In this document: positions 1 through 6,476 of the stretch, one piece after another
Position numbering within the stretch: position 1 is the stretch's first letter
Layout of the letters: every line of letters starts with the position of its first letter
Assembly (NCBI GenBank): GCA_016875255.1
Contig: VGRU01000038.1
Span: forward strand, 1 to 21,524
Length of the DNA stretch: 21,524 nt
From: Deltaproteobacteria bacterium
GTDB taxonomy: Bacteria; Desulfobacterota; BSN033; UBA1163
Direction: 5' to 3'
The notes under the pieces: model-generated
Told to the model about the DNA's origin: nothing
What the model saw: only the letters and a program-made list of their open reading frames with translations
The model's database searches: none
Program-made: the position numbers and the translations under genes

Positions 1-47
1 CCTTTGGAACCCCGGTCACTGATGGTTAGAATGGCTACCTTGAACAT
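1..47 (-). CDS. MogA/MoaB-type molybdopterin adenylyltransferase, N-terminal fragment
   Basis: Only the first 15 codons are in the window; the gene runs off the left edge. They read MFKVAILTISDRGSK, the typical opening of MogA/MoaB proteins (hydrophobic strand, then T-x-S-D-R-G). The family adenylylates molybdopterin before MoeA inserts the metal. I chose the ATG at 47 because a GAGGA ribosome site lies 8 bases upstream; another in-frame ATG at 62 overlaps that site. It is the last visible gene of the minus-strand Moco operon. MogA cannot be told from MoaB on this little sequence. Confidence 0.72.
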   Translation of the reverse strand, partial: MFKVAILTISDRGSK

Positions 48-106
48 ATTGTTTGTCCTCATAATTCACCAAAATAAATAGGGAGATGGGGAGTCATACA
101 AAATGG

Positions 107-172
107 TAGTCGCAGGCTTTAGCCTGCGTTCTTACAGGTCTCCAAATCACGCAACCTGAAGGTTGCGGCTAC
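107..172. repeat. Palindromic repeat element with two hairpins
   Basis: Two hairpins lie side by side. One is the 18-base palindrome at 111-128; the other is GCAACC-tgaa-GGTTGC at 151-166. The pair is bounded by imperfect inverted ends, GTAGTCGCA at the left and TGCGGCTAC at the right. A second copy of the right half (GCAACC-taaa-GGTTGCGGCTAC) occurs near 728-750. This looks like a small non-coding dispersed repeat between the MOSC gene and mogA/moaB. Confidence 0.7.
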
Positions 173-188
173 AGTTCTCTGTTAAAAA

Positions 189-234
189 TTGGACATTGAT
201 CATTGACCATTGAACATTGATCATTGGTCAATGA
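189..234. repeat. Short tandem/inverted CATTGATCATTG-type repeats
   Basis: The stretch is built from repeated CATTGA/TCATTG units (CATTGATCATTG occurs twice, with CATTGACCATTGAA between). It ends at the stop codon of the MOSC gene. The units are too short and irregular for a CRISPR array. It is likely an intergenic palindromic repeat, with no evidence of function. Confidence 0.6.
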
Positions 235-670
235 CAATTTCATCTCCTACCTTCACTTCTCCTTCTTTGAGCACCTCAGCAAAGATCCCTTCTTTGGGCA
301 TGACGCAATCCCCTGCCTGGTAGTAAATGGCACAGCGTTCATGGCATTCCTTGCCTATCTGAGTTACACGAAGGACAATGGAGTTTCCAATACGGATTTC
401 TGTTCCGATGGGAAGGTGAACGAGGTCAATGCCTTCTGTCGTGATATTTTCCGCAAAATCGCCATAACCCACTTCCAGTCCCTTGGCTTTCATCTTCTCA
501 ACTGATTCATTGGCTAAAAGACTTACCTGCCTGTGCCAGGGTCCGCCGTGAGCATCGCCCTTCAAGCCAACATCTTTAAGGAGGGTACACGATCCGATAT
601 TGGTCTTCTTTGTACCCTTTTCTTCGCTGATGTTGACAGCTAGAACTTTACCACGCCGAACTGATTTCAT
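221..670 (-). CDS. MOSC domain protein
   Basis: A compact 149-residue protein made of little more than a MOSC domain, the fold shared with the C-terminal domain of Moco sulfurases and with YiiM. Visible family features are the early G-D-A-H-G segment followed by H-R-Q-V-S-L, the G-D-F-A-E-N-I-T motif in the middle, then the strand pair LPIGTEIRIG and a Cys-containing segment KECHERC that could carry the sulfur- or metal-handling cysteine. MOSC-only proteins are often found in Moco operons, and this one sits directly after moaC, so a role in cofactor handling is likely; its substrate is unknown. The ATG at 670 has GGAG 8 bases upstream. An in-frame ATG at 682 would overlap that site and is less likely. 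Confidence 0.85.
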   Translation of the reverse strand: MKSVRRGKVLAVNISEEKGTKKTNIGSCTLLKDVGLKGDAHGGPWHRQVSLLANESVEKMKAKGLEVGYGDFAENITTEGIDLVHLPIGTEIRIGNSIVLRVTQIGKECHERCAIYYQAGDCVMPKEGIFAEVLKEGEVKVGDEIVIDQ

Positions 671-682
671 TAGACACTCCAT

Positions 683-812
683 TTAAAAACAAAGTGGCCG
701 CTCCGACAAATATCGGAGCGTTCAATACGCAACCTAAAGGTTGCGGCTACCTTGAACTCTTTGAACTCCGAACTCCCGACTCCCTGCCTGTCCGGCAGGC
801 AGGCGAACTCCG
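683..812. repeat. Repeat tract overlapping the 3' end of moaC
   Basis: Contains CCGCTCCGACAAATATCGGAGCG (a hairpin of CGCTCCGA with TCGGAGCG), the GCAACC/GGTTGC hairpin near 730-745, and a hairpin CCTGCCTGTCCGGCAGGCAGG near 783-803, surrounded by repeated GAACTCCGAACT units. The same style of filler occurs in other gaps. The tract enters the moaC reading frame and supplies its last 20 or so codons. Confidence 0.65.
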
Positions 813-1283
813 AACTGTGAAGGTGCCGCTCTTCCCTCCTGTTTTTTTAACCAGATGGATGCCGGTTAGCACCATCCCCCGATCAATTGCCTTACACATA
901 TCATAAATCGTCAAGCCTGCTGTGGCCACTGCAACCAGACCCTCCATCTCCACTCCGGTGCGGGCCTTGATTCTGACTTTGGCTTCGATATCGATCAGGC
1001 TCTCCTTTTCAACGGGGTAAAAATTGATCTCCACATGGGAGAGATTAAGGGGATGGCACATCGGGATGATTTCAGAGGTTCTTTTTGCCGCCATAATCCC
1101 TGCTACCTTTGCCACAGAGAGGACATCTCCTTTTGCAATCTTGCCGGACATGATCTTTTTAAAGGTTGCGGGCTTCATAAAGATAGATCCCCGGACGATA
1201 GCTTCTCTCAGGGTCTCTGCCTTCCGACTGACATCGACCATCTTAGCCCGACCCTTTTTATCGAAATGAGTAAGTTTTGGCAT
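747..1283 (-). CDS. moaC: Cyclic pyranopterin monophosphate synthase MoaC
   Basis: MoaC, acting with MoaA, makes cyclic pyranopterin monophosphate from the GTP-derived intermediate, the first stage of Moco synthesis in the cytoplasm. Family landmarks are clear: the start LTHFDKKGRAKMVDVS, the IPMCHPL motif around residues 73-79, ARTGVEMEGL around 107-116, and YDMCKAIDRGM around 127-137 with the catalytic pair D128 and K131. The conserved end GGKSGTF lies at 149-155. The ATG at 1283 follows a good GGGAGG site. Odd: family members stop shortly after GGKSG, but this protein continues for about 23 residues rich in Ser and Arg encoded by repeat DNA. The native stop was probably lost to a repeat. 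The catalytic part is intact, so it is probably still functional. Confidence 0.95.
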   Translation of the reverse strand: MPKLTHFDKKGRAKMVDVSRKAETLREAIVRGSIFMKPATFKKIMSGKIAKGDVLSVAKVAGIMAAKRTSEIIPMCHPLNLSHVEINFYPVEKESLIDIEAKVRIKARTGVEMEGLVAVATAGLTIYDMCKAIDRGMVLTGIHLVKKTGGKSGTFTVRSSPACRTGRESGVRSSKSSR

Positions 1284-1305
1284 GGTTTCCTCCCAAATAA
1301 TAGAT

Positions 1306-1441
1306 TGAGGAGCGTTTCACTTGAGGAGCACTTCGTTTTAGGATCGCTTCGCTTAAGGCTTAAGGCAAAACATTCTGTCTTTTGCCTGTTACCTCAAGGC
1401 TATAAGCCGATCCTCAAGGGGACATAGTCCCCGCTCCTCTA
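1306..1441. repeat. Nested palindromic element between moaA and moaC
   Basis: A set of inverted repeats nested around one centre: GAGGAGCG (1308-1315) with CGCTCCTC (1432-1439); AGGATCG (1340-1346) with CGATCCT (1408-1414); GGCAAAA (1364-1370) with TTTTGCC (1380-1386). The transcript could fold into one long broken hairpin of about 130 bases. It fills nearly the whole gap between moaA and moaC, so it is probably a MITE-like insertion and could affect mRNA stability in the operon. Confidence 0.65.
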
Positions 1442-1447
1442 TCCTTG

Positions 1448-2431
1448 TTATCCTCCTATGGCCGACATATTCCTCTGGCATTTCTTAAACTGATGCGTAT
1501 TGATCTGATGTTTCTCCGGCTTCGCTTTTAACGCCACAAGAAGTTGTTCCCTTAAATCCCCGTCGCTCCCGCCATTTCTGAGAAATCCCCTCACATCAAT
1601 CTCATCATCCGAAAAAAGGCAGGTCCTGATCTTCCCATCAGGGGTGAGTCGCAATCGATTGCAATGGTCACAGAAGTGGTCGCTTACAGGACCGATCAAT
1701 CCGATCTCTCCGATCGCCCCTTCAAAGCGGAATCTACGGGCAGGGCCATCCCATTCATCAGAAGGAATGGCGATGAGCCTTCCCATCTCCTCAAGGCGAT
1801 ATTTTATCTCGGGGATGGTTAAAATATTGCCCTCTTTCCATTCCTCTCCATTCCCGGAAGGCATATACTCAATATACCGCACAATGAGCGGATGATGCAG
1901 GGTGAGCAGGGCAAAGGACTCAATTTCATCGTCATTGAACCCCTTAATGGCGACCATATTGATTTTAATCGGAGAAAGAGAAACCTTCATTGCTTCTTCA
2001 ATTCCCTGCCATACGTTTTCGTAGCCATTTCTCCGGGTAATCATAGAAAATTTCTCACGGTTGAGAGTATCGAGGCTGATGTTGATTCTCTTTAGCCCGG
2101 CCCGCTTCAAATCCGCGGCATAATCTTTCAGGAGCAATCCATTGGTTGTCAGGCTTAAATCCCTGATCTCCTCAATCTCAGAAAGCCGGGAGACAAAATC
2201 GACAATCCCTTTTCGCACGAGGGGTTCCCCGCCAGTCAAGCGAATCTTTGAAATTCCTTCTTTCGCAAAAACACGGACGATCCTTAAGATCTCCTCATAG
2301 GTGAGCACTTCTTCATGAGGAGTGAGGGGAAGTCCCTGCTCCGGCATACAATAGCGACAGCGGAGATTACAACGGTCTGTCACCGAAATGCGAAGGTAAT
2401 TTATTTTTCGTTTGTAAGGATCGAGTAACAT
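1448..2431 (-). CDS. moaA: GTP 3',8-cyclase MoaA (radical SAM)
   Basis: MoaA uses S-adenosylmethionine and two 4Fe-4S clusters to turn GTP into the 3',8-cyclo intermediate that MoaC converts to cyclic pyranopterin monophosphate. The radical SAM motif C-N-L-R-C-R-Y-C gives cluster ligands C21, C25 and C28. RLTGGEP is at 64-70. The second cluster ligands are C254, C257 and C271 in the segment starting DHFCDHCNRLRL. The protein ends in the paired glycines MSAIGG, which are essential in MoaA. Length 327 matches the family. The ATG at 2431 begins MLLDPYKRKINYLRISVTD, a standard opening. I see no strong ribosome site upstream, where a repeat abuts the gene, so translation may be weak or coupled. 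Confidence 0.97.
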   Translation of the reverse strand: MLLDPYKRKINYLRISVTDRCNLRCRYCMPEQGLPLTPHEEVLTYEEILRIVRVFAKEGISKIRLTGGEPLVRKGIVDFVSRLSEIEEIRDLSLTTNGLLLKDYAADLKRAGLKRINISLDTLNREKFSMITRRNGYENVWQGIEEAMKVSLSPIKINMVAIKGFNDDEIESFALLTLHHPLIVRYIEYMPSGNGEEWKEGNILTIPEIKYRLEEMGRLIAIPSDEWDGPARRFRFEGAIGEIGLIGPVSDHFCDHCNRLRLTPDGKIRTCLFSDDEIDVRGFLRNGGSDGDLREQLLVALKAKPEKHQINTHQFKKCQRNMSAIGG

Positions 2432-2436
2432 AAATT

Positions 2437-2547
2437 AATTTCGGATTTCGGATTGCGGATTTCGGAGTGAAATCCATTGAATAAGAAATAGTGATTTAAT
2501 CATTTCTGGTTTTAAATCCGTAATCTACATTCCGCATTCCGCAATCA
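2437..2547. repeat. Inverted repeat element between moeA-PBP and moaA
   Basis: The left side carries repeated GGATTTCGGATTGCGGATTTCGG-type units and the right side carries the inverse, CATTCCGCATTCCGCAATC. The transcript could form a long imperfect hairpin. It reaches the stop codon of the moeA-PBP gene and lies just upstream of the moaA start, where it leaves no obvious ribosome site. Confidence 0.65.
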
Positions 2548-4458
2548 GAGAAGTTCCTCTCCTGTTCTTGATACATCATAGCCCCCCATCCGAAGGACTT
2601 CTTCTTTAAACTTTTTAGAGCGAACTGTCTCGATCACCTTCCCGATTTTTTCATCTCCGACGTGGATGGATGGGATGACGAGATCGTAACGCTCCTTTGT
2701 GACAGGAATGAAATCGAGATTCATGGCCCTGGACGCAGGCAGAATCCCCAATCCGGCATCGGCTATGCCGCTGGCAACCAGGGAGGCCACGGCCATATGC
2801 GTGAACTCCTCCTTCTCATATCCTTTGATCTGACCCGGATCGATGGAGAGGCCTCTGAGTTCATGATCAAGGAGGATTCTGGTCCCGGACCCCTTTTGAC
2901 GATTGATAAAGAATATATCCTCCCGGAGGAGATCCACCAAACCCTTCAGTCCTTTCGGGTTTTTACGCTGGACGATCAGACCCTGCTCACGATGGACAAG
3001 GTTAAAAATCTTGACCTCGATCCCTTTTAAGTAGTTTCGGATATAAGAAAAATTATATTCACCTGTATCAGGATCGAGAAGGTGGAGACCGGCGATGTGA
3101 CAGATCCCGCTCTTTAGTGCGAGGATCCCCCCTAAACTTCCCGCGGAATGGGAGGAGAGAAAGATGGGGGGATAATAATTTCCAAGGAGATTGGCCAGGA
3201 GGTCGAGGGTGAGATCATGGCTCCCGACCATGACTACGGTATTCAAAATTTCCTTAAGAGGCCTGAGAAGTTCCAGCTCTATTTCCTGATTCTCATCCAA
3301 CCCCTCTGAAAGCGCTGGGATTCGAATGATTCCATCCGCCTTTGTCAGAGAGGTGATGATCCCTGAACCACGGGGAAGGGGAGAGGCATAGATTTTTTCT
3401 CCCACCTTTCCTGCCTTCACCCTTAAGAATTCTTCTGTTCCCAATTTTGATGGAATCTTTCGGGTTGGGAGGACTTTGATCCCGGGTCTTTCCGGTCTAA
3501 TGAGATGGAGGACCTGATAAAGAAGCGGCCTCACCAGTTCCTCATAGGCCATGATAGCCGAAACAGGATAGCCGGGGATTCCAATGATGGGCCGTTCTTT
3601 AAATCTCCCCAGGAGGGTCGGTTTCCCGGGCATCATGGAGATACCATGGGCATAGACCTCTCCAGATTCTTCAATGATCGACCGGGTATAGTCTTCCGAA
3701 CCCGCGGAGGAGCCTGCAATGATCAGGATCAGGTCAACCCCTTCATGATTTGAAAGCAGGGCTTCTCTGATCTTCTGGAAATCGTCCTTGACAATGGGGT
3801 GCCTGACAGGTTCTCCTCCGTCTTCAAAGATCAAATGGCTTAAGACATAAGAATTGGACTCGATGATCTTGGATAACGGCTCCGAAAGATTGACCTCGTC
3901 CGGTTCTATCAGTTCCGATCCGGTTGGAAGGATCAGAACCTTCGTTTTTTTCTTCACACATATCTCTTGATGACCGCTCGCCAATAAGGCTCCGATATCA
4001 TAAGATGTGATTTTATGGTTTTCAGGAAAGACCATCTCCGTTGCAACGATGTCTTCACCGATAGACCTGACATGCTGCCAGGGATGGGCGGCTTCTCTGA
4101 TTTCCACCCTTTCGGAGTCAATCTGATGAACCTCTTCAATCATAATCACCGCATTCATTCCCTGAGGGATCGGATGGCCTGTATTGACAAAAAATGTTTC
4201 TTCACCAACGGTCAGCACTCTGGAAGAATCCTCGGTGGCCCCATAAGTTGATTCTGCTCTGATTGCAATTCCGTCCATGGCCGCGCAGTGGAAAGGAGGC
4301 GAAGAAATTTTTGCAAAGAGAGGCTCGGCTGTCACCCTGCCCAATGCCCGTATGACCGGGATTTTTTCAGCGCCGAGACGAATAAGGTCAGCAAGGTTGG
4401 AAGCAATCCCTTTGGCTTCGTCCAAAGATTTCTTTTTGAGATAGATGTTTCGTTTCAT
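2545..4458 (-). CDS. MoeA molybdotransferase fused to a PBP-like domain
   Basis: A two-part protein of 637 residues. Residues about 10-400 are a full MoeA: the early segment VTAEPLFAKISSPPFHCAAMDGIAI, the central IIAGSSAGSEDYT motif, and GIPGYPVSAIMAYEE before the C-terminal barrel. MoeA inserts molybdate into adenylylated molybdopterin. Residues about 410-637 form a periplasmic-binding-protein-like domain: GSHDLTLDLLANLL, a predicted binding loop with SSHSAGSLGGILALK, NRQKGSGTRILLD and AVASLVASGIADAGLGI. This fusion is known in anaerobic bacteria and archaea; the extra domain has been proposed to sense or present the metal oxyanion, but its ligand is not proven. There is no signal peptide, so it acts in the cytoplasm. 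I chose the ATG at 4458 over a TTG at 4482. No clear ribosome site is seen. Confidence 0.93.
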   Translation of the reverse strand: MKRNIYLKKKSLDEAKGIASNLADLIRLGAEKIPVIRALGRVTAEPLFAKISSPPFHCAAMDGIAIRAESTYGATEDSSRVLTVGEETFFVNTGHPIPQGMNAVIMIEEVHQIDSERVEIREAAHPWQHVRSIGEDIVATEMVFPENHKITSYDIGALLASGHQEICVKKKTKVLILPTGSELIEPDEVNLSEPLSKIIESNSYVLSHLIFEDGGEPVRHPIVKDDFQKIREALLSNHEGVDLILIIAGSSAGSEDYTRSIIEESGEVYAHGISMMPGKPTLLGRFKERPIIGIPGYPVSAIMAYEELVRPLLYQVLHLIRPERPGIKVLPTRKIPSKLGTEEFLRVKAGKVGEKIYASPLPRGSGIITSLTKADGIIRIPALSEGLDENQEIELELLRPLKEILNTVVMVGSHDLTLDLLANLLGNYYPPIFLSSHSAGSLGGILALKSGICHIAGLHLLDPDTGEYNFSYIRNYLKGIEVKIFNLVHREQGLIVQRKNPKGLKGLVDLLREDIFFINRQKGSGTRILLDHELRGLSIDPGQIKGYEKEEFTHMAVASLVASGIADAGLGILPASRAMNLDFIPVTKERYDLVIPSIHVGDEKIGKVIETVRSKKFKEEVLRMGGYDVSRTGEELL

Positions 4459-4530
4459 AAGAATTTCAATATCAAGCGGCAAAGTTCAAATTTTAAAGGA
4501 AATCCAAAACTGATGGATTCGAAAAGAGTC

Positions 4531-4608
4531 GTCACTCCGGTGGAAACCGGAGTCCAGAGAATTTTAGACCAATTTAAAAAACTGGATTCCGGCTTTCGCC
4601 GGAATGAC
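4531..4608. repeat. Palindromic GTCATTCCGG-type repeat pair
   Basis: Two hairpins face each other: CTCCGG-tggaaa-CCGGAG on the left and ATTCCGGC-tttc-GCCGGAAT on the right. The whole unit is bounded by GTCACTCCGG and its near inverse CCGGAATGAC. A relative forms the core of the MITE at 12699-12831. It lies in the gap between the two moeA genes. Confidence 0.75.
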
Positions 4609-4644
4609 ATGACAAGTGCAAAAAGGTGCTTCGGATTTCTCCTT

Positions 4645-5874
4645 TCAAATAAAGATAACCTCCGCTTCTTCTCCCTCTTCCAATCCTTCATCATCGATGC
4701 CGATCCTGATGAGTCCATCGGCATTGACCATGTGTGAGATGGCTCCGGATTTCCCGAAAACAGGGTAAGCCCAGAGAATTCCATCCTTCTCCTCCAATGT
4801 TACCCTCACGTAATCTTCCCGTCCTGCCACGGATGGGATATTGCGGCCGGCTTTCACCTTCCATTTGATTTGTGGCTCCATCTCATCGGATAAGCCGGAC
4901 AGGATTTTCAAAAGAGGTTTTCCGAAGAGATGGAAGATGACCATCGCAGAGACAGGATGGCCTGGAAGTCCCAAGAAAGGTTTTCCATCGATATCTGCCA
5001 GAAGCGTAGGTTTCCCGGGCCTGATGGATAGACCGTGGCCCAGAATCTCTGTTCCGGGAAAAGACTGGAGGACTTCCCCTACGAGGTCGAGAGTTCCTAC
5101 GGAGCTTCCTCCGGTGATGACCACCATATCCAGTTCCCTTAGTCCCAAGTCAATCTTCTCCTTCAGATCATTAAAGCGGTCCTTTGCGATCCCTAAAAAA
5201 ACGGGAATGCCTCCTGTTTCTTTCACCATTGAGACGATGGCATGGCGATTGATATCCCGTACTTCTCCGGATAAAGGTTTTTGTTCCACGGGAACGATTT
5301 CATCGCCGGAGGAAATGATCCCGACCTTCGGTCTGAGGAACACCCGGACATCAGTCCTGCCGATTCCAGCGAGGAGCCCTATCTCCTGCGGCCGGATGAG
5401 ACGACCCTTTCGCAGGACAACCTCTCCCGCCTTGATATCCTCTCCTGCCTGAATCACATTTTCGAGGGGAGAAAGAGTCTTAAAAGCATGAATGGTATGG
5501 GAGTCCACCCATTCAGTATATTCGACCATCTCCACTGCGTCCGCGCCATTTGGGACCATCCCTCCGGTGGCAACCTTCGCCGCCTCGCCATCCATCAATG
5601 TGATCTCCGAAATCTTGCCCATGGGAATTTCTCCGATGACTTGAAAGAGGGCAGGATTCTTTTCAGAGACTCCATAGGTATCCTTTGCCTTTAAAGCAAA
5701 ACCATCAACCGTGGAGCGGGGAAATTCAGGAAGATTAGCGGGAGAGATGATATCCTCCCCAAGGACCCGATGGAGGGATTCCTCAAAGGGAACCTCTTCA
5801 TAGGAGAGGGGTTTGAAACGGTTAAGTTTCTGTAGAAGTTGAGCGGGTGTCTGGACCCTGAAGAAACTTTTCAT
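4645..5874 (-). CDS. moeA: Molybdopterin molybdenumtransferase MoeA
   Basis: A stand-alone MoeA of 409 residues, the usual family length, and the first gene after the Moco riboswitch. Landmarks are the N-terminal RVLGEDIISPANLPEFPRS-VDGFA segment, the glycine-rich VITGGSSVGTLDLVGE motif of the MoCF (MogA-like) domain, and GLPGHPVSAMVIF. The C-terminal barrel includes NADGLIRIG. I chose the ATG at 5874 (MKSFFRVQTP), with GGAAG 6 bases upstream. An in-frame ATG at 5946 would add 24 residues, lies close to the riboswitch terminator and has no family support. Two MoeA types in one operon are common where organisms use both molybdenum and tungsten, but which gene handles which metal cannot be read from sequence. 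Confidence 0.96.
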   Translation of the reverse strand: MKSFFRVQTPAQLLQKLNRFKPLSYEEVPFEESLHRVLGEDIISPANLPEFPRSTVDGFALKAKDTYGVSEKNPALFQVIGEIPMGKISEITLMDGEAAKVATGGMVPNGADAVEMVEYTEWVDSHTIHAFKTLSPLENVIQAGEDIKAGEVVLRKGRLIRPQEIGLLAGIGRTDVRVFLRPKVGIISSGDEIVPVEQKPLSGEVRDINRHAIVSMVKETGGIPVFLGIAKDRFNDLKEKIDLGLRELDMVVITGGSSVGTLDLVGEVLQSFPGTEILGHGLSIRPGKPTLLADIDGKPFLGLPGHPVSAMVIFHLFGKPLLKILSGLSDEMEPQIKWKVKAGRNIPSVAGREDYVRVTLEEKDGILWAYPVFGKSGAISHMVNADGLIRIGIDDEGLEEGEEAEVIFI

Positions 5875-5885
5875 TTTCACTTCCA

Positions 5886-5951
5886 AATGACGCGAATGAT
5901 AACGAATGGATCGAATATTCGATAAATTCGCTTCCATTCGCGTCATTCGTT
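5886..5951. repeat. Inverted repeat in the moeA leader
   Basis: AATGACGCGAATG near 5886-5898 is repeated inverted as CATTCGCGTCATT near 5936-5948, and between them lies the perfect palindrome ATCGAATATTCGAT. The transcript would form a long hairpin between the riboswitch terminator and the moeA ribosome site. It may simply be a dispersed repeat. Confidence 0.65.
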
Positions 5952-5989
5952 AAAATAAAAAAGCCGACACCCGTGTTTGGGATATCGGC
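5952..5989 (-). terminator. Intrinsic terminator of the Moco riboswitch
   Basis: On the minus strand a stem of about 10 bp (GCCGATATCC with GGGTGTCGGC, two G-U pairs) is followed by TTTTTTATTTT. It lies between the aptamer and moeA, the normal place for a transcriptional expression platform. Its loop and right arm contain CCAAACACGGG, which pairs perfectly with the aptamer segment at 6015-6025 as the alternative antiterminator. Confidence 0.85.
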
Positions 5990-5999
5990 CATTTCGGCG

Positions 6000-6100
6000 T
6001 CTTTCATCTCCTTTCCAAACACGGGAGGTATGGCCGTTTCCAGCCATGCCCTGACGGCCGACTTCCATTTCCCAGAAAGGAGTTAGGAAGAGGGCTCGGA
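6000..6100 (-). ncRNA. Molybdenum cofactor (Moco) riboswitch aptamer
   Basis: The leader RNA on the minus strand matches my memory of the Moco RNA motif. A closing helix pairs CTCCTTTC (6075-6082) with GAAAGGAG (6008-6015). Inside is a 7-bp hairpin capped by a GAAA tetraloop (6030-6047), a known feature of this motif, followed by CCTCCC and TTTGGAAAGGAG. The aptamer is followed by an intrinsic terminator and the moeA-led Moco operon, which is the expected regulon. Cofactor binding to the aptamer would sequester 6015-6025, free the terminator, and shut off synthesis. The boundaries are approximate. The call rests on structure, context and motif resemblance, not on a covariance-model hit. Confidence 0.87.
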
Positions 6101-6118
6101 GATTCCAATTTTCACTTA

Positions 6119-6147
6119 TTTCTAATTGATTTGTTAAAAAAAGTCAA
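6119..6147 (-). promoter_or_regulatory. Sigma70-type promoter of the Moco operon
   Basis: On the minus strand TTGACT (6142-6147) and TAGAAA (6119-6124) are separated by exactly 17 bases. Transcription would start near 6112, just ahead of the riboswitch, so the aptamer would be near the 5' end of the message. Confidence 0.65.
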
Positions 6148-6149
6148 CC

Positions 6150-6292
6150 CTTCGACATTCTTTCAACGTCCCTCAGCTTAATGACTGAGGCTTACTCAGG
6201 GTTGACCCTGAGCGGTGTTTTGCCACCCAGCCTTGAAAGGTGAGGCTTGATGCCGCCGAACGGGTCAAGAAAAGCGGAACGGGTGGCAAAAA
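6150..6292. repeat. Structured intergenic region with strong inverted repeats
   Basis: The 600-base gap between radical SAM gene and moeA holds the riboswitch and, on its left part, this tract. Perfect arms CTCAGGG-ttga-CCCTGAG lie at 6195-6212. A perfect 11-bp pair, TTTTGCCACCC (6218-6228) and GGGTGGCAAAA (6281-6291), encloses further possible stems: AGCCT with AGGCT, CTTGA with TCAAG, and CCGC with GCGG. This resembles a folded RNA or a palindromic repeat. I do not recognise it as a known riboswitch on either strand. It lies upstream of the Moco promoter, so it is not part of that leader. Confidence 0.5.
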
Positions 6293-6367
6293 TTAAATCG
6301 CATGAGACGTCTGTGCAGCGCTACCAAGCCATAAAAGCTCTCGGAATCTAATTGACAACAGCATTAA

Positions 6368-6436
6368 AAAATCTCCCCTCGCCCCTCTTTGCCAAAGAGG
6401 GGTAATTCCTCCCTTTGGCAAAGGGAGGTCGGGAGG
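6368..6436 (-). terminator. Double-hairpin repeat, likely terminator of the radical SAM gene
   Basis: Two perfect 9-bp hairpins follow the gene: CCCCTCTTT-gcc-AAAGAGGGG (6382-6402) and CCTCCCTTT-ggc-AAAGGGAGG (6408-6428). Outer arms of the AAAATC-TCCC and GGGA-TTTT type enclose both. Read on the minus strand the structure ends in GAGATTTTTTAA, so it can act as an intrinsic terminator. The sequence style is that of a dispersed repeat family. Confidence 0.6.
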
Positions 6437-6476
6437 GATTTTACAAACCGATGTCATTATTATTATGGAACTGTTA

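Noticed and set aside
189..234. CRISPR-like short repeats
   Set aside because: Units are about 12 bases, imperfect, without regular spacers and with no cas genes nearby.
4841..5694. Plus-strand frames (203 and 137 codons) opposite moeA
   Set aside because: Antisense shadows of an intact moeA; Ser/Pro/Arg-rich, no recognisable family.
5822..6022. 66-codon minus-strand frame starting in the riboswitch (AAAGGAG followed by ATG)
   Set aside because: The apparent ribosome site is the 3' strand of the aptamer closing helix, and the frame crosses the terminator and overlaps moeA in another frame. The signals belong to the RNA structure.
6218..6291. Known riboswitch (cobalamin, fluoride, SAM, ZTP) on either strand
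   Set aside because: None of the conserved core strings I know for these classes is present, and there is no gene placed to be controlled on the plus strand; on the minus strand it lies upstream of the promoter.
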